Below are positions 25,702-34,724 of a stretch of DNA of 64,000 bases, piece after piece; the first letter of the stretch is position 1, and each line of letters starts with the position of its first letter. Where the stretch lies: positions 496,001 through 560,000 of the forward strand of contig CAWJWL010000003.1 in the NCBI GenBank assembly GCA_963846565.1. The letters run 5' to 3'. The notes under the pieces were generated by a model, which was not told the DNA's origin, made no database searches, and was given only the letters and a program-made list of their open reading frames with translations. Source of the stretch: WHSW01 sp963846565. GTDB taxonomy: Bacteria > Actinomycetota > Thermoleophilia > Solirubrobacterales > 70-9. The position numbers and the translations under genes were made by a program.

Positions 25702-26667
25702 ATGCGGGCCTTGGTCACCGGAGGCGCGGGCTTCATCGGCTCCTACGTCGTCGACGCGCTCGTTGCTCGAGGCGACGACGTCGTCGCGTTCGACGACCTC
25801 TCGTCCGGGCACCGCGACAATCTCGCCGGCTCGATCGCCGCCGGCGCGCGGCTCGTCGTCGGCAGCATCACCGACGAGGGAGCGCTCGACGCCGTCTTTG
25901 CCGAGCACGGGCCCGACGCGATCTTCCACTTTGCGGCGCAGATCGACGTCCGCCGCTCGATTCGCGATCCGAACCACGATTTGTCGCTCAACGTCGGCGG
26001 CACGATCAACCTGCTCGAACGAGCGCGGCGCACACCGAACTCGCGGTTTCTGTTCGCCTCCACCGGCGGAGCGATCTACGGCGAGGGCGCCGGGCGCGAG
26101 TTGCCACTCGACGAGGCCGCGGCGTGTCGCCCGGACGCACAGTACGGGCAATCGAAGCTCGCCGCCGAGGGGTATGTCTCGCTCTACTCGCGCCTCTATG
26201 GCGTCGGGGCGACCTGCCTCAGGCTCGGCAATGTCTACGGGCCCCGCCAGGACCCACACGGCGAGGCTGGCGTCGTCGCGATCTACTGCGGCGCGATGCT
26301 CCGGGGCGAGGTACCGATCGTCTTCGGCGACGGGCAGCAGACGCGCGACTATGTCTTCGTCGGTGACGTGGCCGCGGCGTTTCTCGCCGCCGCGACGTCG
26401 GATCGGGGCGGCACCTACAACATCGGCACCGGCGTCGAAACGAGCGTCGTGGACCTCGGTGCGGTGCTCGGAGAGGCGCTCGGCACACCCTTCGAGCCCC
26501 AGGCGAAGCCGGCCCGCCCCGGCGAGGTGCAGAGAATCGCGATCGACCCGGCGCGCGCGCTCGAAGATCTCGGGTGGCGAGCTGAGCACGAGCTCGGTCG
26601 CGGCCTCGAGATCACGGCGGAGTCGTTTCGAACGATGGTCGATTCCGGGCCGTCGTCGGCGGGCTGA
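25702..26667 (+). CDS. UDP-glucose 4-epimerase-like SDR
   Basis: A 321-residue extended SDR: MRALVTGGAGFIGSYVV, HFAAQIDVRRSI, ASTGGAIYGEG, YGQSK (Tyr-Lys pair), RLGNVYGPRQDPHGEAGVVAI and GDGQQTRDYVFVGDV. This pattern is the GalE/UDP-glucuronate epimerase group, interconverting UDP-hexose C4 epimers to supply galactose-type sugars. ATG start, divergent from argS with 48 bp between. It would serve both sugar clusters that flank it. Confidence 0.85.
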   Translation: MRALVTGGAGFIGSYVVDALVARGDDVVAFDDLSSGHRDNLAGSIAAGARLVVGSITDEGALDAVFAEHGPDAIFHFAAQIDVRRSIRDPNHDLSLNVGGTINLLERARRTPNSRFLFASTGGAIYGEGAGRELPLDEAAACRPDAQYGQSKLAAEGYVSLYSRLYGVGATCLRLGNVYGPRQDPHGEAGVVAIYCGAMLRGEVPIVFGDGQQTRDYVFVGDVAAAFLAAATSDRGGTYNIGTGVETSVVDLGAVLGEALGTPFEPQAKPARPGEVQRIAIDPARALEDLGWRAEHELGRGLEITAESFRTMVDSGPSSAG

Positions 26668-26677
26668 GCCACTGCGT

Positions 26678-27929
26678 TCACCGCTCGCGTTCGTAGGCGA
26701 GGGCGGCCCCGATCCGCTCGACCGCCGGCGGGTGGGTGCCGAATAGGGTCGTGAAGACGCCCGGCGGATCCGGGTCCGAGAGGTTCGCGCGGCCGAGCCG
26801 CCGCTGCAGCTCGACGAGCGCTTGCGGATCCTCGGTGAGCTCGAGCGCGAAGTCGTCGGCCGCCGCCTCGACCTTGCGCGAGAGCTGGTTCGCGGGCACG
26901 TTGATGAGGAGCGTCGCGAGGGCGATCGCGAGCAGATAGGCGGGCAGTGCCGCCGGTGAGCCGGGGTCGACACCGGTCCGGCGGCAGATCGCGTTGACGA
27001 GCTCGCGGACGAAGAGGAGGCCAAGCGGGGCAACGATGGCCGCATAGAGAATCCCGCGCCGGATGTCGTCGCCGGCCACATGGCCGAGCTCGTGGGCGAC
27101 CACCGAGCGGAGCTCCTCGCGCTCGGCGTCGGCGAGCAGCGTGTCGTAGAGGACGACTCGTTTGCTCGAGCCGATCCCGTCCACGTAGGCGTTCAATGAG
27201 GTCCCGCGCCGGCTCGCGTCGATCCGGTACACCTCGCCGATCTCGACGCCGGCGCGACGGCCGAGGTCCACCACCTCGTCGCGCGCCCGACTGCCCTCCG
27301 CCAGCGGATCGAAGCGGTTGAAGATCGGCGCCAGGACGACGGGGCCGAGCCAGGTGAAGACGATCGCGATCGCGGTCACGCCGGCGGCGCCCGGGATCCA
27401 CCAACGGCTGGGGAACCGCCGGACGAGCGCGATCAAGAGCGCGGTCCCGCCCGCCGTGAGGATGGCGGTGATCCCGGCCGAGCGGGCGACATCCCAGAGC
27501 CAGGAGTCGAGCGACTGCGTCGAGAGCCCGACGTCGACGGCGCGCTCGTGCGCGGCGAGGCTCATCGGCAGGGTGACGACCCGCGTCAGCAGCGCGATGC
27601 CCGCCCCGGCCGCCGCGCGCGCCCGCGACCGGGCGCTTGCCGAGGCGGACGAGCAGCCGTCGCGCCGGCGCCGGGCGGCCACAGGCGAGCGCGACCAACA
27701 GCGCGCCCTCCGCCGCCATGCCGGCGATGAAGAGCCAGCGCTGGCCGCTGCGGAAATCCTCCGCGCGCGTGATCTCTTCGGCGCCGAAGTGGTCGGCCGG
27801 ATCGACCGGGAGCGGCTCCGGAATGTGCTCTCGCGGCGCCAGCACCCAGACCGCCGCCTCGGCGACGATCACCATCGCCACGGCCGCCCCGCCGACGCGG
27901 ATCGCGCTCGATCGCGCCCGCAATCTCAT
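26678..27929 (-). pseudogene. M48 (Ste24-like) membrane zinc metalloprotease, frameshifted
   Basis: Two frames together encode one integral-membrane peptidase. The N-terminal part, from ATG 27929 after AGGAGG, has a membrane segment, a linker and a second membrane segment, and reads to LVRLGKRPVAGA. The rest continues in the next frame from about AAAGAGIALLTRVV, with VVAHELGHVAGDD (HExxH zinc site) and EAAADDFALEL (third ligand). One extra G/C in the GC run at ~27613-27630 separates them; without it the protein is 416 residues, normal for the family. Probably a membrane-protein quality-control protease. A sequencing insertion is likelier than true loss. Confidence 0.75.
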
Positions 27930-27955
27930 CGGCCTCCTACGATAGTCGGCTCCTC

Positions 27956-28711
27956 GTGCACCTCGCGCTCGTCTCCGACATCCACGCGAACCTGCCCGCC
28001 TTCGAGGCGGTGCTCGCGGACGCCGCCGAAGCCGCCGTCGACGAGATCTGGTGCCTCGGCGATCTCGTCGGCTACGGCGCCGAGCCCGACGCCTGCGTCG
28101 AGCTCGCCCGCGATCGGTGCGCTCGCTGCCTGCTCGGCAACCACGACCTCGCCGTTCTCGGCGAGCTCGACACCGCGACCTTCTCCCCCGCAGCCGCGGC
28201 TGCCGTGCACTGGACCCAGGAGGCGATCGGCGAGGCGACGAGCGAGTTCCTCGGCGGGCTCGAGCCGGCTGACGAGGAGCCGGAGGTCGCCCTCTACCAC
28301 GCCTCGCCGCGCGACCCGGTCTGGGAGTACGTGCTCTGGCCCGACCAGGCCGCCGAGTGCATCCGCGCCCAGGCGCGCCGGGTGAGCTTCGTCGGCCACT
28401 CGCACGTTGCGCTCTACTTCGGAGTCCCCGAGTCCGACGACGACGACGACGAGGCGGCGGCGGATGCGCGCGGCGCACAGGCCGGAGCGGGGACGGTGCT
28501 GGACCTCACTCACGGGCGCTGGCTGATCAACCCCGGCAGCGTCGGCCAGCCCCGCGACGGGGATCCGCGGGCGGCCTGGCTCGAGCTCGACACCGACTCC
28601 TGGCGGGCGACCTACCGGCGCCTCGACTACGACATCGACACCGCCGCCGAGGCAATCATGGACACCGACCTGCCCGAGCATCTCGCCCGGCGCCTGTACG
28701 TGGGACAGTGA
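27956..28711 (+). CDS. Metallophosphoesterase (YfcE/ApaH-like)
   Basis: A 251-residue calcineurin-like phosphoesterase with the full metal-site set: ALVSDIHAN, WCLGDLVGYG, CLLGNHD, and GHSHVALYF. Family members hydrolyse phosphodiesters or dinucleoside polyphosphates; substrate unknown. A short acidic insert (SDDDDDEAAADA) sits before the final strand, whose marker is LINPGSVGQPRDGDPRAA. GTG start, divergent from the M48 gene by 26 bp. Its TGA overlaps an ATG of the next frame (TGATG). Confidence 0.88.
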   Translation: MHLALVSDIHANLPAFEAVLADAAEAAVDEIWCLGDLVGYGAEPDACVELARDRCARCLLGNHDLAVLGELDTATFSPAAAAAVHWTQEAIGEATSEFLGGLEPADEEPEVALYHASPRDPVWEYVLWPDQAAECIRAQARRVSFVGHSHVALYFGVPESDDDDDEAAADARGAQAGAGTVLDLTHGRWLINPGSVGQPRDGDPRAAWLELDTDSWRATYRRLDYDIDTAAEAIMDTDLPEHLARRLYVGQ

Positions 28712-28749
28712 TGGTGGAGCGAGCGCGGCGCGTTATTAGACTCGGCCGG

Positions 28750-29305
28750 ATGTCGGGGAGCCGCCTCAGAGCGAGTTACGCGGTCGTGGCTGCGCTCACG
28801 CTGGCCGGATGCAGCATCGGCAGCGAGGGCACGATTCCCGAGTCGAACGCCGACGATCTGCTGAGTGCGCTCGATGCGATGCAGAGGAGCGTCGGTGACG
28901 GCAACTGCGAAATCGTTGACGACTACGCAGCGGATTTTACGGCCGGGGTCGATGCGCTGCCGAATTCGGTCGACGAGGAAGTCAGGGACGGACTCAACGA
29001 GGCGGCGACACAGCTGACGGAGCTTGCGAGCGACGACAGCCAGTGCGATCCACCACAGGGCACCTCCGATGAAGGGGGTGTCGTCACCGACGACACCCCG
29101 CCCCCGACGACGACCGAGGGCGACGACGACGACGACGACGAGCGAGCCGGTCGAGGAGACGACGACCGAGGAGCCGCCGCCGGAGGAGGAGACGACCGAG
29201 GAGCCAGTCGCGCCGCCGACCGGCGACGGTGACGGCGCGGACGACGACGGCGGCGCGGTCAGCGGCGGCTCGACCGGCGGGATCGGCGGAGGTGGGGGCG
29301 GATGA
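28750..29305 (+). CDS. Acidic Thr-rich lipoprotein, probably frameshifted
   Basis: The N-terminus (MSGSRLRASYAVVAALTLAGC) is a lipoprotein signal with a lipobox ending at Cys. About 90 residues of helical, Cys-containing domain follow, then a tail. In the first frame the tail turns Arg-rich and stops at 29232. In the +1 frame it continues as a Thr/Glu/Pro tail (EPVEETTTEEPPPEEE) to Gly-rich residues and a TGA overlapping the kinase ATG at 29302. Removing one C at ~29143, after a GAC repeat, joins the two into 184 residues. ATG at 28711 is an alternative start. It may be a sensor or substrate of the kinase (inference). Confidence 0.6.
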
Positions 29306-30561
29306 ACACGGTGATCTCGGACCGCTACGAGCTCGGCGATCGCCTCGGCTCCGGCGGAATGTCGACCGTTTACCGGGCGACCGACCGCGTGCTCGAGCGC
29401 ACGGTCGCGGTCAAGGTGCTCGCCGAGCACCTCTCCGACGACGACAAGTTCGTCGCCCGGTTTCGCCGTGAGGCGCTCGCCGTCGCGAAGCTGATCCACC
29501 CGAACATCGTCCAGGTCTACGACACCGGGGTCGATGTCGGCCGCCACTACATCGTCATGGAGTACGTCGAGGGCAAGTCGGTCGCCCAGCTCCTGCAGAC
29601 ACGCGGCAGCCTCGGCCCGGAGGTCGGAGTCGAGATCGGGATCCAGTCATGCGCCGGCCTCGAGTACGCCCACCGCCAGGGGATCATCCACCGCGACGTC
29701 AAGCCCGGGAACCTGATGGTGATCGGCGGTCCCGCCGGGCGGATCAGGCGCGACAGCTCCGCCCACGAGCCGCCGACCGGTGAGATGACCGTGAAGCTGA
29801 CGGACTTCGGGATCGCGCGAGCGAGCGCGCAGACCCGCCTCACACAGGTCGGCTCGGTCGTCGGCACCGCCGCGTACCTGGCGCCCGAGCAGGCGCGCGG
29901 AGACGAGGCGACGCCGTCCTCCGACGTCTACGCGCTCGGCGTCGTCCTCTACCAGCTCCTCACCGGCCGGCTGCCGTGGGAAGGCTCGACCCTCGCCGAG
30001 CTGGCGATCCGGCGCGAGAACGAGCGGCCGTTGCCGCCGACGTCCTACGACCCTGACGTCCCGGAGACGCTCTCGCGGGCCGTCCTGCGCTCGCTCGAGG
30101 GTGAGGCATCGGCGCGCTACTCCTCCGCCCGCGAGCTCTCGGTCGCGCTCGAACAGGGTCTCGCGGGCAAGGAGCCGCCGGATCCCGGCGAGGCGGCGAC
30201 GAGAGCGCTGGGGATCGGCCTGATCACCGACGCTACGCGGCGCCTCGACACCGAGGACCCGGCAACGCCCGTCGCACCGCAACCGGTGCAACCCCGACCC
30301 GCACCGCGCCCGGCACAGCGCCAGCCATCGCGTCCGGTGATCACCCCGGCGGCGGGACGCTCGAAGCCGTCCGGCTTCGCCCGCTTCGCCCGCGCGATCG
30401 GGATCCTGATCCTGATCGCCCTGCTCGCCGCGATCATCGCCGGCGTGGTGCTCCTGCTGACCGATGCCGGGCAGGGCACCGATCTCGGCCAGCTGATCAA
30501 GGACAATCTCGAGGATCAGGTCCAGGCGATAAAGGACTTCGTCGAGGAAAACGTGCGGTAG
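29302..30561 (+). CDS. Membrane-anchored Ser/Thr protein kinase (PknB-like, no PASTA)
   Basis: A 419-residue Hanks-type kinase: LGSGGMSTVY (glycine loop), VAVKVL (Lys38), HRDVKPGN (~130-137), DFGIA (~168-172) and APEQARG. A 20-residue insert lies between the catalytic loop and DFG. After ~residue 285 comes a Pro-rich linker, then a membrane segment (IGILILIALLAAIIAGVVLLL) and a short outer helix; there are no PASTA domains. It phosphorylates cytosolic targets and could sense the envelope through the short outer part or the lipoprotein whose reading frame overlaps it (ATGA). Confidence 0.9.
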   Translation: MNTVISDRYELGDRLGSGGMSTVYRATDRVLERTVAVKVLAEHLSDDDKFVARFRREALAVAKLIHPNIVQVYDTGVDVGRHYIVMEYVEGKSVAQLLQTRGSLGPEVGVEIGIQSCAGLEYAHRQGIIHRDVKPGNLMVIGGPAGRIRRDSSAHEPPTGEMTVKLTDFGIARASAQTRLTQVGSVVGTAAYLAPEQARGDEATPSSDVYALGVVLYQLLTGRLPWEGSTLAELAIRRENERPLPPTSYDPDVPETLSRAVLRSLEGEASARYSSARELSVALEQGLAGKEPPDPGEAATRALGIGLITDATRRLDTEDPATPVAPQPVQPRPAPRPAQRQPSRPVITPAAGRSKPSGFARFARAIGILILIALLAAIIAGVVLLLTDAGQGTDLGQLIKDNLEDQVQAIKDFVEENVR

Positions 30562-30660
30562 CGATCCCCATCCGCCGCCGGCCGATCCGTCCAGTTTGGT
30601 AATGCGCAACCGGCCTGTTTCCGATTCAATGTCTCAGTGACGATGCCCGCTAGGAAGGTG

Positions 30661-31734
30661 ATGGGGATGAAGCACACGGTTCTACTCGTGCTCGTGATCG
30701 CAGGCCTCGGTGCACCAGGGACGGCAGAGGCGGCGGTGACCGACATCCCGGATCCCTCCTACATCCCCTGCCCGCAGGCGCCGAACGGCGATGCGAAGCA
30801 GGGCGACGCGGCCGATGACACGATCACGGGCACGCCGCTGCGCGACCTCCTCCTCGGCGGGGGTGGCAACGACCTCATCGACGGCCTGCCCGACGACGAC
30901 TGCCTCTACGGCGAGGCTGGGTCCGACGTGATCAGCGGCGCTGACGGCAACGACTTGATCTCCGGCGGCGATGCCGGTGACGGGATCGCGGGCGGCAACG
31001 GCATCGACACGGTCAACGGCGGCGCCGGTGCCGACACGATCAGCGGCGGCGCGGGCAACGATCTCCTCGCCGGAGCCGCCGACGGTGACAACGTCGCCGG
31101 CGACGCCGGCGCGGACGCGATCGACGGAGGTGACGGCAACGACTCGATCAACGGCGGCATCGACGCGGACCAGCTCCGCGGTGGCGCCGGTGACGACGGC
31201 GTCGCGGGCGATGTCGGCGCGGACGCGATCGACGGAGGCGACGGCAACGACTCGATCAACGGCGGCGCCGACGGCGACCGGCTCAACGGCGAAGCCGGCG
31301 ACGACGGATTGGTCGGAGAGGCCGGCGACGACAACGTCAACGGCGGAGATGGAAACGACACCGCCGACAGCGGCAGCGACAACGACTTCGTGGACGGAGC
31401 CGCGGGCAACGACAAGCTCAAGGGCGGCAAGGGCAACGACAAGGTCATCGGCAACGTCGGCAACGACAGTGCGAAGGGCAAAGGCGGCAAGGACAAGGTC
31501 GACGGCGGCAAAGGCAAGGACAAGGTCACCGGCAGCGGAGGCAAGGACAAGGTCAAGGGCGGCCCCGGGAAGGACGTGATCCGCGGCGGCGACGACAACG
31601 ACAAGCTCAAGGCCCGCGACGGGAAGAAGGACACGGTCAACTGCGGCCGCGGCAAGAAGGACAAGGCGACCGTCGACAAGAAGGACAAGGTCGCGAAGAA
31701 CTGCGAGATCGTGAAGGTCAAGAAGAAGAAGTAG
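30661..31734 (+). CDS. Secreted RTX-type calcium-binding repeat protein with Lys-rich end
   Basis: A 357-residue protein with a signal peptide (TVLLVLVIAGLGAPGTAEA). From ~residue 60 it is made of nonapeptide repeats of the GGxGxDxxx type (GGAGNDLLAG, GGDGNDSINGG), which fold as a parallel beta-roll binding calcium. Toward the C-terminus the repeat aspartates give way to lysine (GGKGKDKVTG), ending KVKKKK, so the protein is acidic first and basic last. The ATG at 30661 follows AGGAAGG and sits at the signal peptide, so it is preferred to 30637. Its stop overlaps the convergent tgt gene by 17 bases. Function unknown. Confidence 0.82.
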   Translation: MGMKHTVLLVLVIAGLGAPGTAEAAVTDIPDPSYIPCPQAPNGDAKQGDAADDTITGTPLRDLLLGGGGNDLIDGLPDDDCLYGEAGSDVISGADGNDLISGGDAGDGIAGGNGIDTVNGGAGADTISGGAGNDLLAGAADGDNVAGDAGADAIDGGDGNDSINGGIDADQLRGGAGDDGVAGDVGADAIDGGDGNDSINGGADGDRLNGEAGDDGLVGEAGDDNVNGGDGNDTADSGSDNDFVDGAAGNDKLKGGKGNDKVIGNVGNDSAKGKGGKDKVDGGKGKDKVTGSGGKDKVKGGPGKDVIRGGDDNDKLKARDGKKDTVNCGRGKKDKATVDKKDKVAKNCEIVKVKKKK

Positions 31735-32947
31735 CCGCGGACGTCGCGGCGTCCCAGGGCGCCGCGCCACCGAGGATCGCTTCCGCGTAGGCGTTGAAGG
31801 ATCCCGCGCGGATCGCTGTCCGCGAGCCGGAGACGAGGCGCTCGAGGAAAGCGAGATTGTGCAGCGTGAGCAGGCGTGCCGCGCTCGGCGCCTCCGCCCG
31901 GGCCAGGTAGTGCAGGTAGGCGCGGCTGTGGACCGCACAGGTCGGGCAGGGACAACCTTCGACCAGCGGCCCGGTCGCCGAAGCGTGTGGCGCGCGCGTG
32001 ACGTCGAAGCGAAAGCGTGAGTCGGGGAGCGGCGCGAGCGCGGTGCCGTGCCGCGCGAGGCGGGTCGGCACGGCGCAGTCGAAGACATCGATCCCGAGCC
32101 CGATTCCGTGCAGGATGTCGTCGGGCTCGCCGATGCCGAGCAAGTGGGTCGCTGTGTCGGCCGGCAGCAGCGGGACGGTGAGCTCGAGCACGCCTCGCAT
32201 CTCGGCCTTGTCGCGGCCGAGCGTGCCGCCGATCGAGAGACCGTCGACGCCGGCGGCTGCGACGGCCGACGCCGACTCGCGCCGCAGGTCCTCGTGGACG
32301 CCACCCTGGACGATGCCGAAGACGGCCTGCTCCGCCGGCCCGTGGCGCCCGTGCCACTCGAGGCAGCGCCCGAGCCAGCGATGCGTGCGCTCCGTCGAGC
32401 GTGCCGTGTACTCCCGGTCCGCGTGGTACGGGGTGCACTCGTCGAAGACGAGGGCGATGTCGGAGCCGAGCGCCGCCTGCACCTCCATCGACTCCTCCGG
32501 CCCGAGGAAGCGCTCCGAGCCGTCGACGTAGGAACGGAAGCGCACGCCGCGCTCGCTGATCTCGACCACGCCCCCCTCGCTCCCGGCGCCGCCGCGGCGT
32601 CCCTTGATCTCGTCGGCCACGGTCCCGTGGGCGAGTGAGAACACCTGGAAGCCACCCGAGTCCGTGATCAGCGCGCCGCCCCAGCCCGTGAAAGCGTGCA
32701 GCCCGCCGAGTTCGGCCACGCGCTCGGCGCCGGGAGAGAGGAAGAGGTGGAAGGTGTTGCCGAGGACGAGCTCGTAGCCGAGGGAGGTGACGTCGCCGAA
32801 GTCGAGCGTGCGGACAGCGCCGCGGGTCGCGAGCGGGATGAACGCCGGCGTCGCAACCGGCCCGTGCGCGGTCTTCAGCAGCCCAGTGCGGGCGGTTCCC
32901 TCGCGGGCTTCGATCTCGAACGCGAGGCGGGCCGGGTCCCTTCGCAT
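31718..32947 (-). CDS. tgt: tRNA-guanine transglycosylase
   Basis: Replaces G34 of the GUN-anticodon tRNAs with a queuine precursor. The 409-residue barrel shows TPAFIPLATRGAV, LVLGNTFHL, ITDSGGFQVFS (catalytic Asp), FGIVQGGVHEDLR, LSIGGTLG, VDVFDCAVPTR-type nucleophile region (FDCAVPTRLARHG) and the zinc site CPCPTC with a following His. ATG at 32947 is the start; the frame beyond is not coding. The upstream SDR gene ends 4 bp away, giving a run rfbF - SDR - tgt. No queuosine synthesis gene (queA, queC-F) is in the window. Confidence 0.93.
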   Translation of the reverse strand: MRRDPARLAFEIEAREGTARTGLLKTAHGPVATPAFIPLATRGAVRTLDFGDVTSLGYELVLGNTFHLFLSPGAERVAELGGLHAFTGWGGALITDSGGFQVFSLAHGTVADEIKGRRGGAGSEGGVVEISERGVRFRSYVDGSERFLGPEESMEVQAALGSDIALVFDECTPYHADREYTARSTERTHRWLGRCLEWHGRHGPAEQAVFGIVQGGVHEDLRRESASAVAAAGVDGLSIGGTLGRDKAEMRGVLELTVPLLPADTATHLLGIGEPDDILHGIGLGIDVFDCAVPTRLARHGTALAPLPDSRFRFDVTRAPHASATGPLVEGCPCPTCAVHSRAYLHYLARAEAPSAARLLTLHNLAFLERLVSGSRTAIRAGSFNAYAEAILGGAAPWDAATSAATSSS

Positions 32948-32951
32948 GCGA

Positions 32952-33935
32952 TCAGCCAGGCGGCGGGGCGAGCGACTCGGGGTGCTCCCGATACCACTCG
33001 ATCGTCCGTCCGAGGCCCTCCTCGAGGTCGACCGAAGGCTCCCAGCCGATGCGCTCGCGGATCTTCGACGGGTCGACGTACTGGCGGTCGATCTCTCCGT
33101 CCGGATTGCCGGCACCGCGAATGTCGGGCTCGACCCCCGTGCCGGCGAGACGGGCGATCATCGCCACGACGTCGCCGACCCGGTGCGGCTCTCCCCCACC
33201 GGCGTTGAACGCCTCGCCCCGCACCTCACCGCGGTCGAGGTTGTCGGCGAGTGCAAGGTAGGCCGAGGCGGCGTCCTCGACGTAGAGGAAGTCGCGCTCC
33301 GGCGAGCCGTCGGAGCGGAGCACCGGCCTCCGGCCCTGGACCGCGGCGCTCACGGCCTCGGGCACAAGGCGGGAGAAGTTGAGATCACCGCCGCCGTAGA
33401 TGTTCGCGAACCTGGTCACCGCGACCGGCAGCTCGTAGCTGTGCCAGTAGCTGCGGGCGATGATGTCGGTGGCCGCCTTCGACGCCTCATAGGGCGCCGT
33501 CGCCCGGAGCGGAAAGTCCTCGCGATACGGCAGCTCCTGGTGCGCGCCGTACGCCTTGTCCGAGGATGCGACGACGACACTCACCTCACCATCGTGCTCG
33601 AGGCAGGCCTGGAGCAGCGTCCAAGTGCCGCGCACGTTCGACTCGAAGCCCTGCACCGGCGATGCCTGGACGGTCGAGACGATCGTCTCGGCGGCGAGGT
33701 GGTAGACAGAGCCGATCGCGTGCTCCGCGAGGATCCGCGCCAGCCCTTCGCCACCGACCAGATCGCCCTCGACCTGGATCAGGTCGTCCTCGACGCCGAG
33801 CATCCCGATCGCCGAGGGGCGCTCGGAGGTGCGCCGCTTGTCGAAGCTGACGACGGTCTCGCCGCGCTCGAGCAAGGCCTTGGCGAGCCAGCCGCCGAGG
33901 AACCCGCGCCCGCCGGTGATCAGCGCCGCGCCCAT
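32952..33935 (-). CDS. CDP-glucose 4,6-dehydratase-like SDR
   Basis: A 327-residue SDR with ITGGRGFLGG, HLAAETIVSTV, a DKAYG...YREDFPL segment, YEASK for the catalytic pair, and RFANIYGGGDLNFSRLVPE. The DK(A/V)Y and GGGD features, and its overlap (ATGA) with a glucose-1-phosphate cytidylyltransferase gene, point to CDP-glucose 4,6-dehydratase (RfbG-like). It is somewhat shorter than typical RfbG, so a related epimerase is possible. No RfbH-type dehydrase is nearby. Confidence 0.78.
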   Translation of the reverse strand: MGAALITGGRGFLGGWLAKALLERGETVVSFDKRRTSERPSAIGMLGVEDDLIQVEGDLVGGEGLARILAEHAIGSVYHLAAETIVSTVQASPVQGFESNVRGTWTLLQACLEHDGEVSVVVASSDKAYGAHQELPYREDFPLRATAPYEASKAATDIIARSYWHSYELPVAVTRFANIYGGGDLNFSRLVPEAVSAAVQGRRPVLRSDGSPERDFLYVEDAASAYLALADNLDRGEVRGEAFNAGGGEPHRVGDVVAMIARLAGTGVEPDIRGAGNPDGEIDRQYVDPSKIRERIGWEPSVDLEEGLGRTIEWYREHPESLAPPPG

Positions 33936-34684
33936 CAGGCCGGTACCTCCTCGCGTCCCCAGGTCCGCCATGGGGGGTCGCCCGAGTTCCAGAGGTCGTT
34001 GAGGAGGACGGCGTCCTTGTAGGTGTCCATGCAATCCCAGAAGCCGTCGTGCCGGTAGGCGCCGAGCCGTCCCGCCTCGGCAACGCTCTCGAGCGGTTCG
34101 CGCTCGAGCACCGCGTCCTCGCCGATGTGGTCGAGGAACTCCGGCTCGCAGACGAAGAAGCCGCCGTTGATCCAGTAGTCGAGCCGTGGCTTCTCCCTGA
34201 AGCCGGTGACGCGCTGCCGCTCATCGATGAGCGCGATGCCCCACTGGCTGTACGGGCGGACGACGGTCATCGTCGCGATCGCGTCGCCGGCGGCGTGCTG
34301 CGCCACCTCGGCACCGAGATCGATGTCGGCGACGCCGTCGGCGTAGGTGAGGCAGAAGGTGCCCCCGCCGAGCTGTGGGGCGGCGCGCGCGACGCGGCCA
34401 CCCGTGCTCGTCTCGAGGCCCGTCTCGATGCACTCGATCTCGACCGGCTCCGGCCATCGCCGGCTCGCGGCGTAGGCCTCGACCTGCTCGCCGAGGTAGC
34501 CGGTGAGCAGCAGGAAGCGGCGATATCCCTGCGCGGCGTAGATCCGGATCACGTGCCAGAGAATGGGCTTGCCGCCGATCTCGACCAGCGCCTTCGGGAT
34601 CGCGTGCGTTGCCTCCTGCAGGCGCGTGCCACGGCCACCGCAGAGAATCGCGACGGGCACGCCGGATGGATCGGGCGTGCTCAC
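33935..34684 (-). CDS. rfbF: Glucose-1-phosphate cytidylyltransferase
   Basis: Makes CDP-glucose from CTP and glucose-1-phosphate. The 249-residue nucleotidyltransferase has VAILCGGRGTRLQE, IPKALVEIGGKPILWH, YADGVADID, DYWINGGFFVCEPEFLDHI and FWDCMDTYKD, all diagnostic of RfbF rather than RmlA or GalU. GTG at 34684 is chosen; a TTG at 34711 is also in frame and neither has a strong ribosome site. It overlaps the dehydratase gene by one base step (ATGA), forming a two-step CDP-sugar pathway. Confidence 0.88.
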   Translation of the reverse strand: MSTPDPSGVPVAILCGGRGTRLQEATHAIPKALVEIGGKPILWHVIRIYAAQGYRRFLLLTGYLGEQVEAYAASRRWPEPVEIECIETGLETSTGGRVARAAPQLGGGTFCLTYADGVADIDLGAEVAQHAAGDAIATMTVVRPYSQWGIALIDERQRVTGFREKPRLDYWINGGFFVCEPEFLDHIGEDAVLEREPLESVAEAGRLGAYRHDGFWDCMDTYKDAVLLNDLWNSGDPPWRTWGREEVPA

Positions 34685-34724
34685 GCGCGCGTGGTCAGAC
34701 GTCCCGCCCAAAGCGCGCGGAAAT

